This document shows, in pieces, positions 33,227-41,338 of a DNA stretch of 64,000 bases. The notes under the pieces are model-generated. The model searched no databases. It had not been told where the DNA came from and saw only the letters and a list, made by a program, of their open reading frames with translations. Position numbers and translations under genes: made by a program. The stretch comes from an uncultured Treponema sp. GTDB taxonomy: Bacteria > Spirochaetota > Spirochaetia > Treponematales > Treponemataceae. The stretch lies in assembly GCA_910584475.1 (NCBI GenBank), contig CAJUBD010000002.1, positions 62,001 to 126,000 on the forward strand, given 5' to 3'. Each line of letters begins with the position of its first letter. Position 1 is the first letter of the stretch.

Positions 33227-34384
33227 TCACTGCCTAATTCCAAACTCATAGCTTTTTACAATTTTGTCATAATAGCCGCGATTTTTTTCGTAGCCTTCGG
33301 TGAATGCCGTGCACGAAAAAAATCCGTAAAAATTTTCGGCGGCGCGTCCGAAAGTTTTTATGACGGTCAAGTTGTGGTCGGTTTTCGGATTGTATGTGCG
33401 CGCGCTGATTTTGATTTTTTTGCCGTCCACGAAAACTCCAAGTTTGCTCCAATCCGAAAACGCGTAGCCGTTGCTCGCGGCGAAAAGCCGCAAAATTTGC
33501 GCCGTCACGAAGTCGCTTCCTTTTTGCGCGATTTCCTGCTGGAACGCGAAGCCGCTCAAAATCACGAACGCGTCATCTCCAAGCGTCCACATATTTTCGC
33601 TTTGAGTTTCCCAATTTTTGTCCGCGCTGATTTCCTGATGAAATTTTTGATTTTCGTTCAGCTGCGCATCGTATTCAATTTGCATTGCTTTTCCGCTTTT
33701 GATTTTTTTGGCAGACTTTTTTTCGCTTGAATTTTTCATCGCGCTTGACGGAACAAATTCCGCAAAACTTTTGTCCTGCGAATCTTCCAGCCGCCCGATC
33801 GTGCATACCACGAAAATGTCGTTTCCGGCGTAATCCACGATTTTTTTCAAATTGAAAATCGGAACGATTGGATCAAAAATCATCGTAACGTTTCCGCCGA
33901 ACTGCGCGTAATTTTCGTGAACGACTTTTCCTTCTGAAAGAAAGTCGCCATTGCTTTTCGAATAGTCGGTGAATTCGAGCGCACCGAGTTTTATGCGATG
34001 CGCCGTCAAATCGTAAAGCAAGTCGTGAATGTAATTTATGATTTGCGTGTCCTCTTCGAGCGGCATAGTGACCAAGCGTTCGCCGGTGAGTTCTAAATGC
34101 GCAGCATTCGGATTTATGGAAAAGAGGATTTGCAAATTTTTCGCAGGAACAATTTCGCCTGAATCAATTTTAACTTCCGGCGCGAAATATCGCACTTCGT
34201 AAGTCGCTTCGTCGTAAAACAAAAATCCGATGTAACTTTCGCGCGTAAAAGAATAGTCGCGGTAAAAAACATATTCGCCCGAAGCGTCTTCGATTTGGCG
34301 CGAGACGGCGGGAAGCGCAAAAAGCGAGTTTGCGACAAAAAGAAAAATTTGAATTGCGATGAACATTTTGAAAAATTTTCTCAT
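33227..34384 (-). CDS. Exported protein of unknown function
   Basis: The 385-residue product has a type I signal peptide (hydrophobic segment 8-24, cleavage near Phe-Ala-Leu-Pro). The mature chain is mixed alpha/beta. It is rich in Tyr and Phe, with a Ser/Lys-rich insertion near 205-235 and no Cys pairs or metal motifs. I do not recognise the family; it resembles the conserved exported proteins of treponemes that lack known homologues. It starts 13 bp after the stop of the TPR gene upstream, so the two exported proteins are probably made together and may interact. Confidence 0.65.
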   Translation of the reverse strand: MRKFFKMFIAIQIFLFVANSLFALPAVSRQIEDASGEYVFYRDYSFTRESYIGFLFYDEATYEVRYFAPEVKIDSGEIVPAKNLQILFSINPNAAHLELTGERLVTMPLEEDTQIINYIHDLLYDLTAHRIKLGALEFTDYSKSNGDFLSEGKVVHENYAQFGGNVTMIFDPIVPIFNLKKIVDYAGNDIFVVCTIGRLEDSQDKSFAEFVPSSAMKNSSEKKSAKKIKSGKAMQIEYDAQLNENQKFHQEISADKNWETQSENMWTLGDDAFVILSGFAFQQEIAQKGSDFVTAQILRLFAASNGYAFSDWSKLGVFVDGKKIKISARTYNPKTDHNLTVIKTFGRAAENFYGFFSCTAFTEGYEKNRGYYDKIVKSYEFGIRQ

Positions 34385-34397
34385 TTTATTTTCCCAA

Positions 34398-35786
34398 TTA
34401 TTTTACTTTCCATTCGGCGAGCCGAAACTCAAAGAACATCGGGCTTTGAAGAGAAGCGACTTCGCTGTAAATTTTATTCGAACTTTCGTTCCTGCCTTTC
34501 ATTTCGTCATAAAGCGCGAGATAAAAAGTCATCTTGCCCTTTTTCGTTTTGTTTTCTTCCTGCTGAATCTTTTGGACGATTTGATTTTCCGCGTTCGTCG
34601 GTCCAAAGTCGTGGTAGAGACGGAGCATCAAATATTCGAGCGAATTGCGGTCGGGAAAATCTTTCAGAGCTTTCGCCAAAAAAGGTTTTACCAAATGCGG
34701 CTTGTTCGCCTTGTAATAGCACGCCGCAATCATCAGCGGATACGAAACATTAGTCTTGTTGTACGAATATGCCTTTTCAAACGCTGCGCGCGCCTCGTCA
34801 AAATTTCCTATTCGCCACGCAAGCATTCCCAGCGATTCATATGCGAAGTAATATTGCGGATTAGTCTTTACCACCATCCGATAATCTTCGAGCGCCTCGT
34901 CATACAAATTCTGCTCGTCGTAAAGTCCCGCGCGATAAGCATAAGCCAAAAAATATTCCGGATTGATTTTTATCGCGTTCGTCCAGGCTTTTTCCGCGTC
35001 CTTGAATTTTCCGCGAAAACGCTGATATGTTCCCAAGTCCATATAAAAATCATAATTGGAATCATCAAGCGCGATTGCCTTCAAGACATTTTCTTCCGCC
35101 ATCTTGTAGTTTTCATCTTCAGCATAAATTTTTCCGATGTAAGAATATGCCACCGCGTTTTGAGGGTCGATTTCAAGCATTTTTTTGAACGCCGTCCGCG
35201 CGGCAGAAATTTCGTTCAAATAATAAGAAGTCTGCCCGTAGCCGAAAAGCGCGTCCAAATTTTTTGAATCGCCTTTGAGAGCCTTGAGATAATAATTTTT
35301 CGCAGGCTTGTATTTGTGCTTCAAAACTTGTTCTTGTGCCAATTCTGTGTTCGCATAAGAATTGTTCGGGTCGAGCGCGATGATTTCTTTCAACGCGGCG
35401 GTCTTCGCGCTTGAGTTGCCTTCCGCCTTCGCCAAAATCATTTTCATTTCTTTTACTTCCACATCGTTCGGAAGTTTCAATTCAAGTTCGGAAACAAGGG
35501 ATTTCGCTTCCCCGTAAAGTTCAGCGGAAATCATAAGCGAAGCGTGAAGTTTTTTCAAATCCATGTCGTTTTGCAATGAAGGTGGCATTCCCGAAAAAAG
35601 CAAAAGCGCCTGGTCAATCGAGCCTGTCTGCAAAACTGCGTTCAACTTTCGCACGAAAGCCACGGCCGGAGAATCGTTTACGGATGGCGCGGTCGGGGTT
35701 TCCACTATCGAAATGTCGGCGGGAAAAACCGAAAAAGTGGCGATGCCAAATGCGAGAAATATCGCCGTGATTTTTTTCAAATTCAT
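34398..35786 (-). CDS. Exported TPR protein
   Basis: The product is 462 residues from ATG 35786 (TTGGAG 9 nt upstream); an in-frame GTG/ATG further upstream adds only 8 residues. The signal peptide ends at Phe-Pro-Ala. From about residue 85 to 400 there are roughly nine to ten tetratricopeptide repeats in a row (for example Ala-Tyr-Ser-Tyr-Ile-Gly-Lys-Ile-Tyr-Ala, Asn-Pro-Glu-Tyr-Phe-Leu-Ala-Tyr-Ala-Tyr-Arg-Ala). It is a periplasmic scaffold likely to work with the exported protein encoded downstream. Confidence 0.85.
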   Translation of the reverse strand: MNLKKITAIFLAFGIATFSVFPADISIVETPTAPSVNDSPAVAFVRKLNAVLQTGSIDQALLLFSGMPPSLQNDMDLKKLHASLMISAELYGEAKSLVSELELKLPNDVEVKEMKMILAKAEGNSSAKTAALKEIIALDPNNSYANTELAQEQVLKHKYKPAKNYYLKALKGDSKNLDALFGYGQTSYYLNEISAARTAFKKMLEIDPQNAVAYSYIGKIYAEDENYKMAEENVLKAIALDDSNYDFYMDLGTYQRFRGKFKDAEKAWTNAIKINPEYFLAYAYRAGLYDEQNLYDEALEDYRMVVKTNPQYYFAYESLGMLAWRIGNFDEARAAFEKAYSYNKTNVSYPLMIAACYYKANKPHLVKPFLAKALKDFPDRNSLEYLMLRLYHDFGPTNAENQIVQKIQQEENKTKKGKMTFYLALYDEMKGRNESSNKIYSEVASLQSPMFFEFRLAEWKVK

Positions 35787-35903
35787 TATTTTAACTCCAA
35801 TACAAAACAATCCGTAAAATTTTCAACATCGAGGAAACATCAGTTTCCGAGAATGTTGAAAACGCGATTTTGCAATGAAATGAAAAATCGCAGTTCAAAA
35901 AGC

Positions 35904-35938
35904 GAGTTTTCGGCAAGGTGCTCGCACCGACAAACTCG
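35904..35938. repeat. GAGTTTT palindrome with AAGGTGCTCGCACC core
   Basis: GAGTTTT and AACTCG flank a CAAGGTGCTCGCACCGACA core. The reverse complement of this copy matches the copy at 54851-54886 (core GTCGGTGCGGAACACCTTAC). The rest of the gap 35787-36062 is AT-rich and holds only this repeat and the promoter at 36028-36056. Confidence 0.8.
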
Positions 35939-36027
35939 AAGTTAAAATTGACGCGCCATTTCAGCGTAAATTTTAAATGTCCGCTTAAGTCAGACTGCCA
36001 ATCCTTACAAATATATCAAAAACGCAC

Positions 36028-36056
36028 TTGAATTTAAAGCCCCACTTTGTTAAAAT
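36028..36056 (+). promoter_or_regulatory. Promoter with leaderless geometry
   Basis: TTGAAT (36028-36033), a 17-bp spacer and TAAAAT (36051-36056) end 6 nt before the ATG at 36063. No ribosome binding site. Confidence 0.7.
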
Positions 36057-36062
36057 AACAAA

Positions 36063-37850
36063 ATGCGTTCATTAAGAAAACTGATAGGACTTGCAATCCT
36101 TTATGCCATTATAATTGTCGGCATTTTTTTAATTCAATTTAGAAGCGATTCCTTAATAAGAAAAAATTTTCATGGCATTAAAGTTACACTTGCCCAAACA
36201 GAAAACAACGCCGATTCAGCCTCTCTGAAAAATTCTTTCCAAATTTCTTACAATGGAATTACGTTCAGCGCGGACGATGGCGCGCCCGTAACCTTTTCCG
36301 AAAACGGCGCGGAACGCCCCGTAAAATTGATTTCTTACGAGGAAAAAGAAGTTTCATTTATATTGGGATTTGAAAACGAAATAAAATTGATTTTCGCCTT
36401 GGAAAATGAGGGGCAGGAAAATGCCGCGCTAACAATCAGCGCGGAAATGCCCGAAAACGCGCAAAGCGTGAGCTTGAATTTTTCTCCGAACGCCGGATAT
36501 TCAATGGTCGACCTAAAAGCGCGTTCGGCAATTTTCGCGGACAAAACTCAGGAATTTTCTCTGAACGCAAGCGCGATTTTGGACACGGTGATGACGCTTC
36601 AAAGCGGAGAGCCTTTCGCGCGGTATGAGCATTTTGTGGGAAAAAATGAATTTTCGCTTGATTCCATTGAAGGACATGAATTGGCGAGTCAAGGCGTTTA
36701 TAGGGCAAACTTGGCGAAGCTTGCCAATTCAATTATCCGCGAATTCTTGGATTTGTCGCAACACAACGTGGCTTTCGCCACTACAGTGAGCGAGCAGACT
36801 GTAATCTCATTTTTGGCGGCGATGACAGAAGCGGGTCGCCACAACGAGGCCATAAACGCTATTCCTAAGAATTTTACGGAAAGCACGAGGCATACTTATC
36901 ATTCCGCCACGTTTTTGGGCGGAATGGCGGCGACGCTTCCTACGCTCACAATGCAGATAGAAAATTTCAATACGCTCATCGCGCAGGCGGTACGAAGTCG
37001 CGCGCTTGATATTTTTACGATGGAAAATATCGCACCATATATGTATACGCAAGGAAATCGCGGAAATGTCGCCGCGCTTGTAAGAATGCTGGCTTCTATG
37101 ACAGATTTCGAGCCGACCGTTTTGCAGGCCGCCGGAATCATTCGTGCGCACGCTTATTTTCGCAAGCAAAATTCCTCGATGGCGCAACCGCTTGAGCCGG
37201 TGCTGGATTTATGCGCAAAAAAAATCATGGAAGCCTTGTCAATTGAAGCAGAAAAAATTGTGTTGACCGAAAACGAACATCCGCTTTCCGTAATAGAAAT
37301 GATGACCGTGGCTGACGCGCTCATAGCGTATGGCATTGAAAAGGAATTTTCTCGCGAACAGAGTTTCGGATATTTTATAGTGAATTCGCATATAAATGAT
37401 GAAAGCGATTTGCGTATTTTGGCGGAAATTTATCCGATTTTGAATCATACGAACAGATACTATCCGCATTTCGAGCTTTTGCGAACGCTTGAATCGGGCA
37501 ATATTTGGGCATATACGGTTTCGCCCGAAATTGGCTATCGGCGCGATGAAAACCTTACGATTTCGCTTGACGTGGAATTTCCTGTCGGACTTTCGCATTA
37601 CGCTTTTATCGCCGGAATTGCGCCGTTCCGCCGAATTCAAATCTATAATATGGATTTCCGCACCGACGCCCGATTTGAGACATACAATTCTTCAGGCTAT
37701 ATTTATAGAAGCAATTCACAAATGCTTCTTTTGAAGTCGCGCCATCGGGAGCAGCACGAAATCGTTCGGCTTTTTTATAGGAACGTCGTGGAACAGCCTG
37801 AAACGGATGCCGTCTCGGATACCGAGCATGCCGCCGTTCCAGAATCCTGA
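36063..37850 (+). CDS. Membrane-anchored protein of unknown function
   Basis: The 595-residue product has a single N-terminal hydrophobic segment (about 8-25) that is probably an uncleaved anchor, leaving a large extracytoplasmic body. Residues about 40-200 look beta-rich (alternating short strands, Asn and Ser turns). Residues about 210-470 are helical with repeated Ala/Leu patterns. The end (480-560) returns to strands with many Tyr and Arg. I recognise no domain. It may be a treponeme-specific envelope protein. Its codon use looks like that of its neighbours. It stands alone, with a predicted leaderless message. Confidence 0.7.
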   Translation: MRSLRKLIGLAILYAIIIVGIFLIQFRSDSLIRKNFHGIKVTLAQTENNADSASLKNSFQISYNGITFSADDGAPVTFSENGAERPVKLISYEEKEVSFILGFENEIKLIFALENEGQENAALTISAEMPENAQSVSLNFSPNAGYSMVDLKARSAIFADKTQEFSLNASAILDTVMTLQSGEPFARYEHFVGKNEFSLDSIEGHELASQGVYRANLAKLANSIIREFLDLSQHNVAFATTVSEQTVISFLAAMTEAGRHNEAINAIPKNFTESTRHTYHSATFLGGMAATLPTLTMQIENFNTLIAQAVRSRALDIFTMENIAPYMYTQGNRGNVAALVRMLASMTDFEPTVLQAAGIIRAHAYFRKQNSSMAQPLEPVLDLCAKKIMEALSIEAEKIVLTENEHPLSVIEMMTVADALIAYGIEKEFSREQSFGYFIVNSHINDESDLRILAEIYPILNHTNRYYPHFELLRTLESGNIWAYTVSPEIGYRRDENLTISLDVEFPVGLSHYAFIAGIAPFRRIQIYNMDFRTDARFETYNSSGYIYRSNSQMLLLKSRHREQHEIVRLFYRNVVEQPETDAVSDTEHAAVPES

Positions 37851-37946
37851 ATTTCGTCAAAAAATTTCAAAAATTCTTAAAATTTTTTCTCTATTTTTGA
37901 AATTCCGTGATATAATAGTTTTACACCCACATAATTTAGGAGCAAA

Positions 37947-39377
37947 ATGAACAGAAGAGATTTCCCAAAAATCCATTTTTACGATCAGGATTTTGTCGAC
38001 ATTTACAACAAGACTTGGAACTGGATTTCGGAATATTGGATTGACCCGAAAAAGGGCGTAAAATCTAACGACGGATATTTCATCTATCCAGAAGAGGACG
38101 CTCTGATTCTTTCCATGTCAGATTCGATTTTCTCCTCGTTCTTTTTGGTTTACTCCAACAGGAATTTTCCCGCCAGCCGGAATTTAGACTATTTGTACGC
38201 GCGGCAGGAAAAAGACGGCGCGATTCGCTCGAAATACGATTTGAAGACGAACAAGCCCGTTCCCGAAAAAAACAATCCCGAAGGCATAAGCTTGCCGCTT
38301 TTGGCATGGGCGGAATTCAACCTCTATCACAAGGCGGCGAACAAAAGGCGCATAAAAGAAGTTTTGCCGTATTTGCAAAAATATGTCGAATGGATTGACA
38401 AAAAATACAAAAGGCCGAACGGACTTTACGCCGCGCCCGTGGCTTCAAGCGGAATGTTCAATTCTCCGCGCGAAAAAGTTCATTATCCGATTGACTTCAA
38501 CACGGCGATGGCAATCAACGCGCTTCACATGTCTTCGCTCGGCGACATTTTGAACGACAAGGATTTGAGTTTCACTTACAAAAAAGCGTATTTTTCGCTG
38601 AAAACTCGAATCAATTCGATGATGTGGAACGAGGAAAGCGGATTTTACCACGACCTTGACAAAGACGCGAACATTCTGCCGACCAAAACGATTGCGGGAT
38701 TTTGGCCGCTTTTGGCGGAAATTCCAAACGCCGATCGTGCCGAAATTTTGATTTCCCATTTGAGCAATCCGAAAACATTCGGCACAGACCATCCTTTTCC
38801 CTCGCTCAGCGCGGACAGCGAAGAATTCCGTGAAAGCGGCGAAGGCTGGAAAGGAAGCGTCTTTCCGGCGATGAATTTTATGGTGATAAAGGGCTTGGAA
38901 AAATATCAGCGTTACGATTTGGCGCGCGAATGCGCAATCAGGCATTTGTATTACATTTTGGAAGCGCTCACGCCCGAAGACACGAAGCAAAAAGGCGACT
39001 TGTACGAGGCATACCTTCCGTGCAAAGAAGGCAAGGCGCAGCTCAAAGGCAAGGTGAATTTTCCGCGCGCGCATTTTTTGCAGACCGTCGCGCTTTCCAC
39101 AATCGCGCTGATGATTGAAAATGTCGTCGGGCTTTTGATAAGCCTTCCGCGAAAAACCGTGGATTGGATTATCCCGAACCTCGAAATTATGGGCATCGAA
39201 AATCTTTCGCTCAAGCGCAATCTCATCACGATTCTTTCAAACAAAAGCAATCGCGGCTGGGAAATTCAAATGGAAAGCGAAAAACTTTATTATTTTACGA
39301 TCAACATTTTGGAGCAAAAGAAAAAAACGCTGCCAATACCTTCCGGTCGCTGCTCGATGTTGATTGATAAGTTGTGA
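37947..39377 (+). CDS. (Alpha/alpha)6-barrel glycoside hydrolase-like protein (MGH1/trehalase type)
   Basis: The 476-residue product is predicted cytoplasmic, with no signal peptide. The helical chain carries segments typical of GH37/GH63-like and mannosylglycerate-hydrolase-type barrels: Asp-Ser-Ile-Phe-Ser-Ser-Phe-Phe, Arg-Gln-Glu-Lys-Asp-Gly-Ala-Ile-Arg, Pro-Ile-Asp-Phe-Asn-Thr-Ala-Met-Ala-Ile-Asn, Met-Trp-Asn-Glu-Glu-Ser-Gly-Phe-Tyr-His-Asp and Gly-Phe-Trp-Pro-Leu-Leu. An acidic pair suitable for inverting hydrolysis is present in the Asp-Phe-Asn and Glu-Glu-Ser-Gly-Phe-Tyr-His-Asp regions. The substrate is unknown. GGAG lies 7 nt before the ATG, with TATAAT further up near 37911. Confidence 0.7.
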   Translation: MNRRDFPKIHFYDQDFVDIYNKTWNWISEYWIDPKKGVKSNDGYFIYPEEDALILSMSDSIFSSFFLVYSNRNFPASRNLDYLYARQEKDGAIRSKYDLKTNKPVPEKNNPEGISLPLLAWAEFNLYHKAANKRRIKEVLPYLQKYVEWIDKKYKRPNGLYAAPVASSGMFNSPREKVHYPIDFNTAMAINALHMSSLGDILNDKDLSFTYKKAYFSLKTRINSMMWNEESGFYHDLDKDANILPTKTIAGFWPLLAEIPNADRAEILISHLSNPKTFGTDHPFPSLSADSEEFRESGEGWKGSVFPAMNFMVIKGLEKYQRYDLARECAIRHLYYILEALTPEDTKQKGDLYEAYLPCKEGKAQLKGKVNFPRAHFLQTVALSTIALMIENVVGLLISLPRKTVDWIIPNLEIMGIENLSLKRNLITILSNKSNRGWEIQMESEKLYYFTINILEQKKKTLPIPSGRCSMLIDKL

Positions 39378-39473
39378 AAAATTGCAAGCGATTTTTCACA
39401 ACTTGACGAGTTTTGTTTTGCTCACGAAGTTCGCATTTTTGCCCGCTTCGCGAACAAAAAACAACAAAACTCA
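39373..39473. repeat. Terminator-like hairpin plus GAGTTTT element before ppx
   Basis: TTGTGAAAAAT (39373-39383) and its complement (39392-39402) form a stem that includes the stop of the preceding gene. It is followed by a 65-bp GAGTTTT...AAAACTC element (39409-39473), with an inner TTCGC...GCGAA pairing, similar in length and layout to the elements at 13078 and in murB. Confidence 0.8.
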
Positions 39474-39493
39474 CTTTAGCTTTGAATATTATT

Positions 39494-41101
39494 ATGGCAA
39501 GGAAGAAAATTGAAACGCAAAAAGCGCGCGCCAAGCCAGAGGCAGTGATTGAAATTGCTTCGACTGGAGTGCGCCTTTCGATAGTTGAAGTCCTCTCGCA
39601 AGAAAATGCGGACGAAGATTCGGGCGGCAAGGCAGGAAATGCGCGGAGCGTTTCTTGGAATACGCTCGACAGAAGCGACACGCCGATTACTTTCGGCGCG
39701 GAAATTTTCGCCACCGGCGAAATCAAGCAGAGCTCGATTTCGCAGTGCATTCAAATTCTCGCGCGCTACAAAGAGCAGCTCGCCGCATGGGGTCTTGCCC
39801 CGCAAGATGCCACCGTCATCGCCACGAGCGCGTTGCGCGAATCCCAAGACCGCGATTCCATCGTCGACAGAATTTTCGTGCGCACGGGCTTTGTGGTGCG
39901 AATTATCGATGGCATTGAAGAAAGCCGCTTGATGTATATCGCGGTTCGCGAATGTTTTAAAAACAGTCCGATAAATTTGGCGGACGACGATTTCATAATT
40001 TTGGAAGCGGGCGGCGGCACGACCGAGCTTACGTTTTTGAAAAAAGGCAGCATTGTAGGCGCGCATTCTTTCAGGCTGGGCGCGGCGCGCGTGGAACGGC
40101 GGCTTGGACAAATGGGCGCGACGGACACGACGCAACGTTATGTTCGGCAGTTCATTTTGAATTCAAAAAATTCGCTCAACGAAGAATTGAAAAATCTCAA
40201 GGTGAAAAGTTTTATCGCCGTCGGAAAGATTCCGCAGATTGCCGCGCTTTATGTCGGCAAGCCGGTATCCACTTTTTTATGGGAAATTCCGCGCGAAAAA
40301 TTTTTCGAGTTCGCGAACGAAATTCAAAATTATTCCGTGGAAGAATGCATGGCGCGTTTTAAAATTTCGTACAATGACGCGGCGCAAATGCACACGGGAT
40401 TTTTCATTTACGAAACTTTTTTCGAATTGAGCGATGCGAAGACAATCATCGTGCCGGAAACGAATTTGCGCGAAGGCGTTCTCATCAGCAAAATCGATTC
40501 TCCGGACGAAGAATTGCAACAGGAATTCTACAAGCAGATTTCCGCGGGCGCGCTGAATTTGCTGCGAAAATATCATGGCGATGAAAACCACGCCTCTTAT
40601 GTCGCGAAAACGTCGCTTGAGATTTTCGATGAGCTCAAGGATGAAAGCGCGCTCGACAAACATGCGCGGGTTTTGCTTGAAGTGGCGGCGATGCTTCACG
40701 ACATCGGAATTTTCGTGCGAATGGAAAACCATCATTTGCACAGCGCGTACATAATTTCCAATTCGGAATTTTTTGGGCTTGGCAAAAACGAAATCACAAT
40801 AATTTCCGAAATCGCAAAATATCATCGCGGCAACGCGAATCCACAGGACGACGAACTTTTCCAAATGTTGCCTCGCGCCGAACGAATGATGATCTTAAAG
40901 CTCACTTCAATAATTCAAATCGCGGACGCGCTGGACCGAGGGCACATGCAGAAATTCGAGCATCTCAAATTCAGCAGGCAAAAAGATTCGTTCATCATCG
41001 ATACTGGAAACAGGCACAATACAGTTTTGGAACGGCGCGCGCTCGGCGAAAAAGGCGAAATGTTCGAATCGGTTTTTGGCTACAAAGTTATTTTGAACTG
41101 A
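39494..41101 (+). CDS. ppx: Exopolyphosphatase Ppx/GppA with C-terminal HD domain
   Basis: The product is 535 residues from ATG 39494; an ATG at 39413 would lie inside a repeat and is rejected, though no good ribosome binding site decides the start. The ASKHA-fold Ppx/GppA core (about 20-310) has Ala-Thr-Ser-Ala-Leu-Arg-Glu-Ser, Glu-Ala-Gly-Gly-Gly-Thr-Thr-Glu-Leu (phosphate loop) and Phe-Arg-Leu-Gly-Ala-Ala-Arg. The C-terminal HD domain (about 345-500) has Ala-Ala-Met-Leu-His-Asp-Ile-Gly-Ile. It degrades polyphosphate or guanosine pentaphosphate. The next gene makes polyphosphate, so the pair controls the polymer's turnover. Confidence 0.9.
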   Translation: MARKKIETQKARAKPEAVIEIASTGVRLSIVEVLSQENADEDSGGKAGNARSVSWNTLDRSDTPITFGAEIFATGEIKQSSISQCIQILARYKEQLAAWGLAPQDATVIATSALRESQDRDSIVDRIFVRTGFVVRIIDGIEESRLMYIAVRECFKNSPINLADDDFIILEAGGGTTELTFLKKGSIVGAHSFRLGAARVERRLGQMGATDTTQRYVRQFILNSKNSLNEELKNLKVKSFIAVGKIPQIAALYVGKPVSTFLWEIPREKFFEFANEIQNYSVEECMARFKISYNDAAQMHTGFFIYETFFELSDAKTIIVPETNLREGVLISKIDSPDEELQQEFYKQISAGALNLLRKYHGDENHASYVAKTSLEIFDELKDESALDKHARVLLEVAAMLHDIGIFVRMENHHLHSAYIISNSEFFGLGKNEITIISEIAKYHRGNANPQDDELFQMLPRAERMMILKLTSIIQIADALDRGHMQKFEHLKFSRQKDSFIIDTGNRHNTVLERRALGEKGEMFESVFGYKVILN

Positions 41102-41162
41102 AGTAAAATGTGGAGATTGTGACGAGTTTGCAAAGTTAAATTTTGCGCGACGAATTAGACGA

Positions 41163-41300
41163 AAATGAACGCCGACAAATCAGACAGGACACGGATTGCA
41201 TAAAAATTCTGCGTCCCTCTGCGGAAATCTGTGTCATACGCCACTTCGTGTCGTTTTGCTGTAGGAAATTTATTTAACGTCATCGCATATGCGATGTGGC
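41163..41300. repeat. Mosaic repeat between ppx and ppk
   Basis: This region has a CTGCGTCCCTCTGCGGAAATCTGTG unit, then TTTTGCTGTAGGAAATTTATTTAACG and the palindrome CATCGCATATGCGATG (41281-41296). The GGAAATTTATCTCA module with a following GC hairpin recurs at 57782-57815 and, more diverged, at 18183 and 57928. It may uncouple ppx and ppk transcription. Confidence 0.75.
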
Positions 41301-41338
41301 AATCTGTGTCTAATTAAAATTAAGGAGGAAATGAAAAT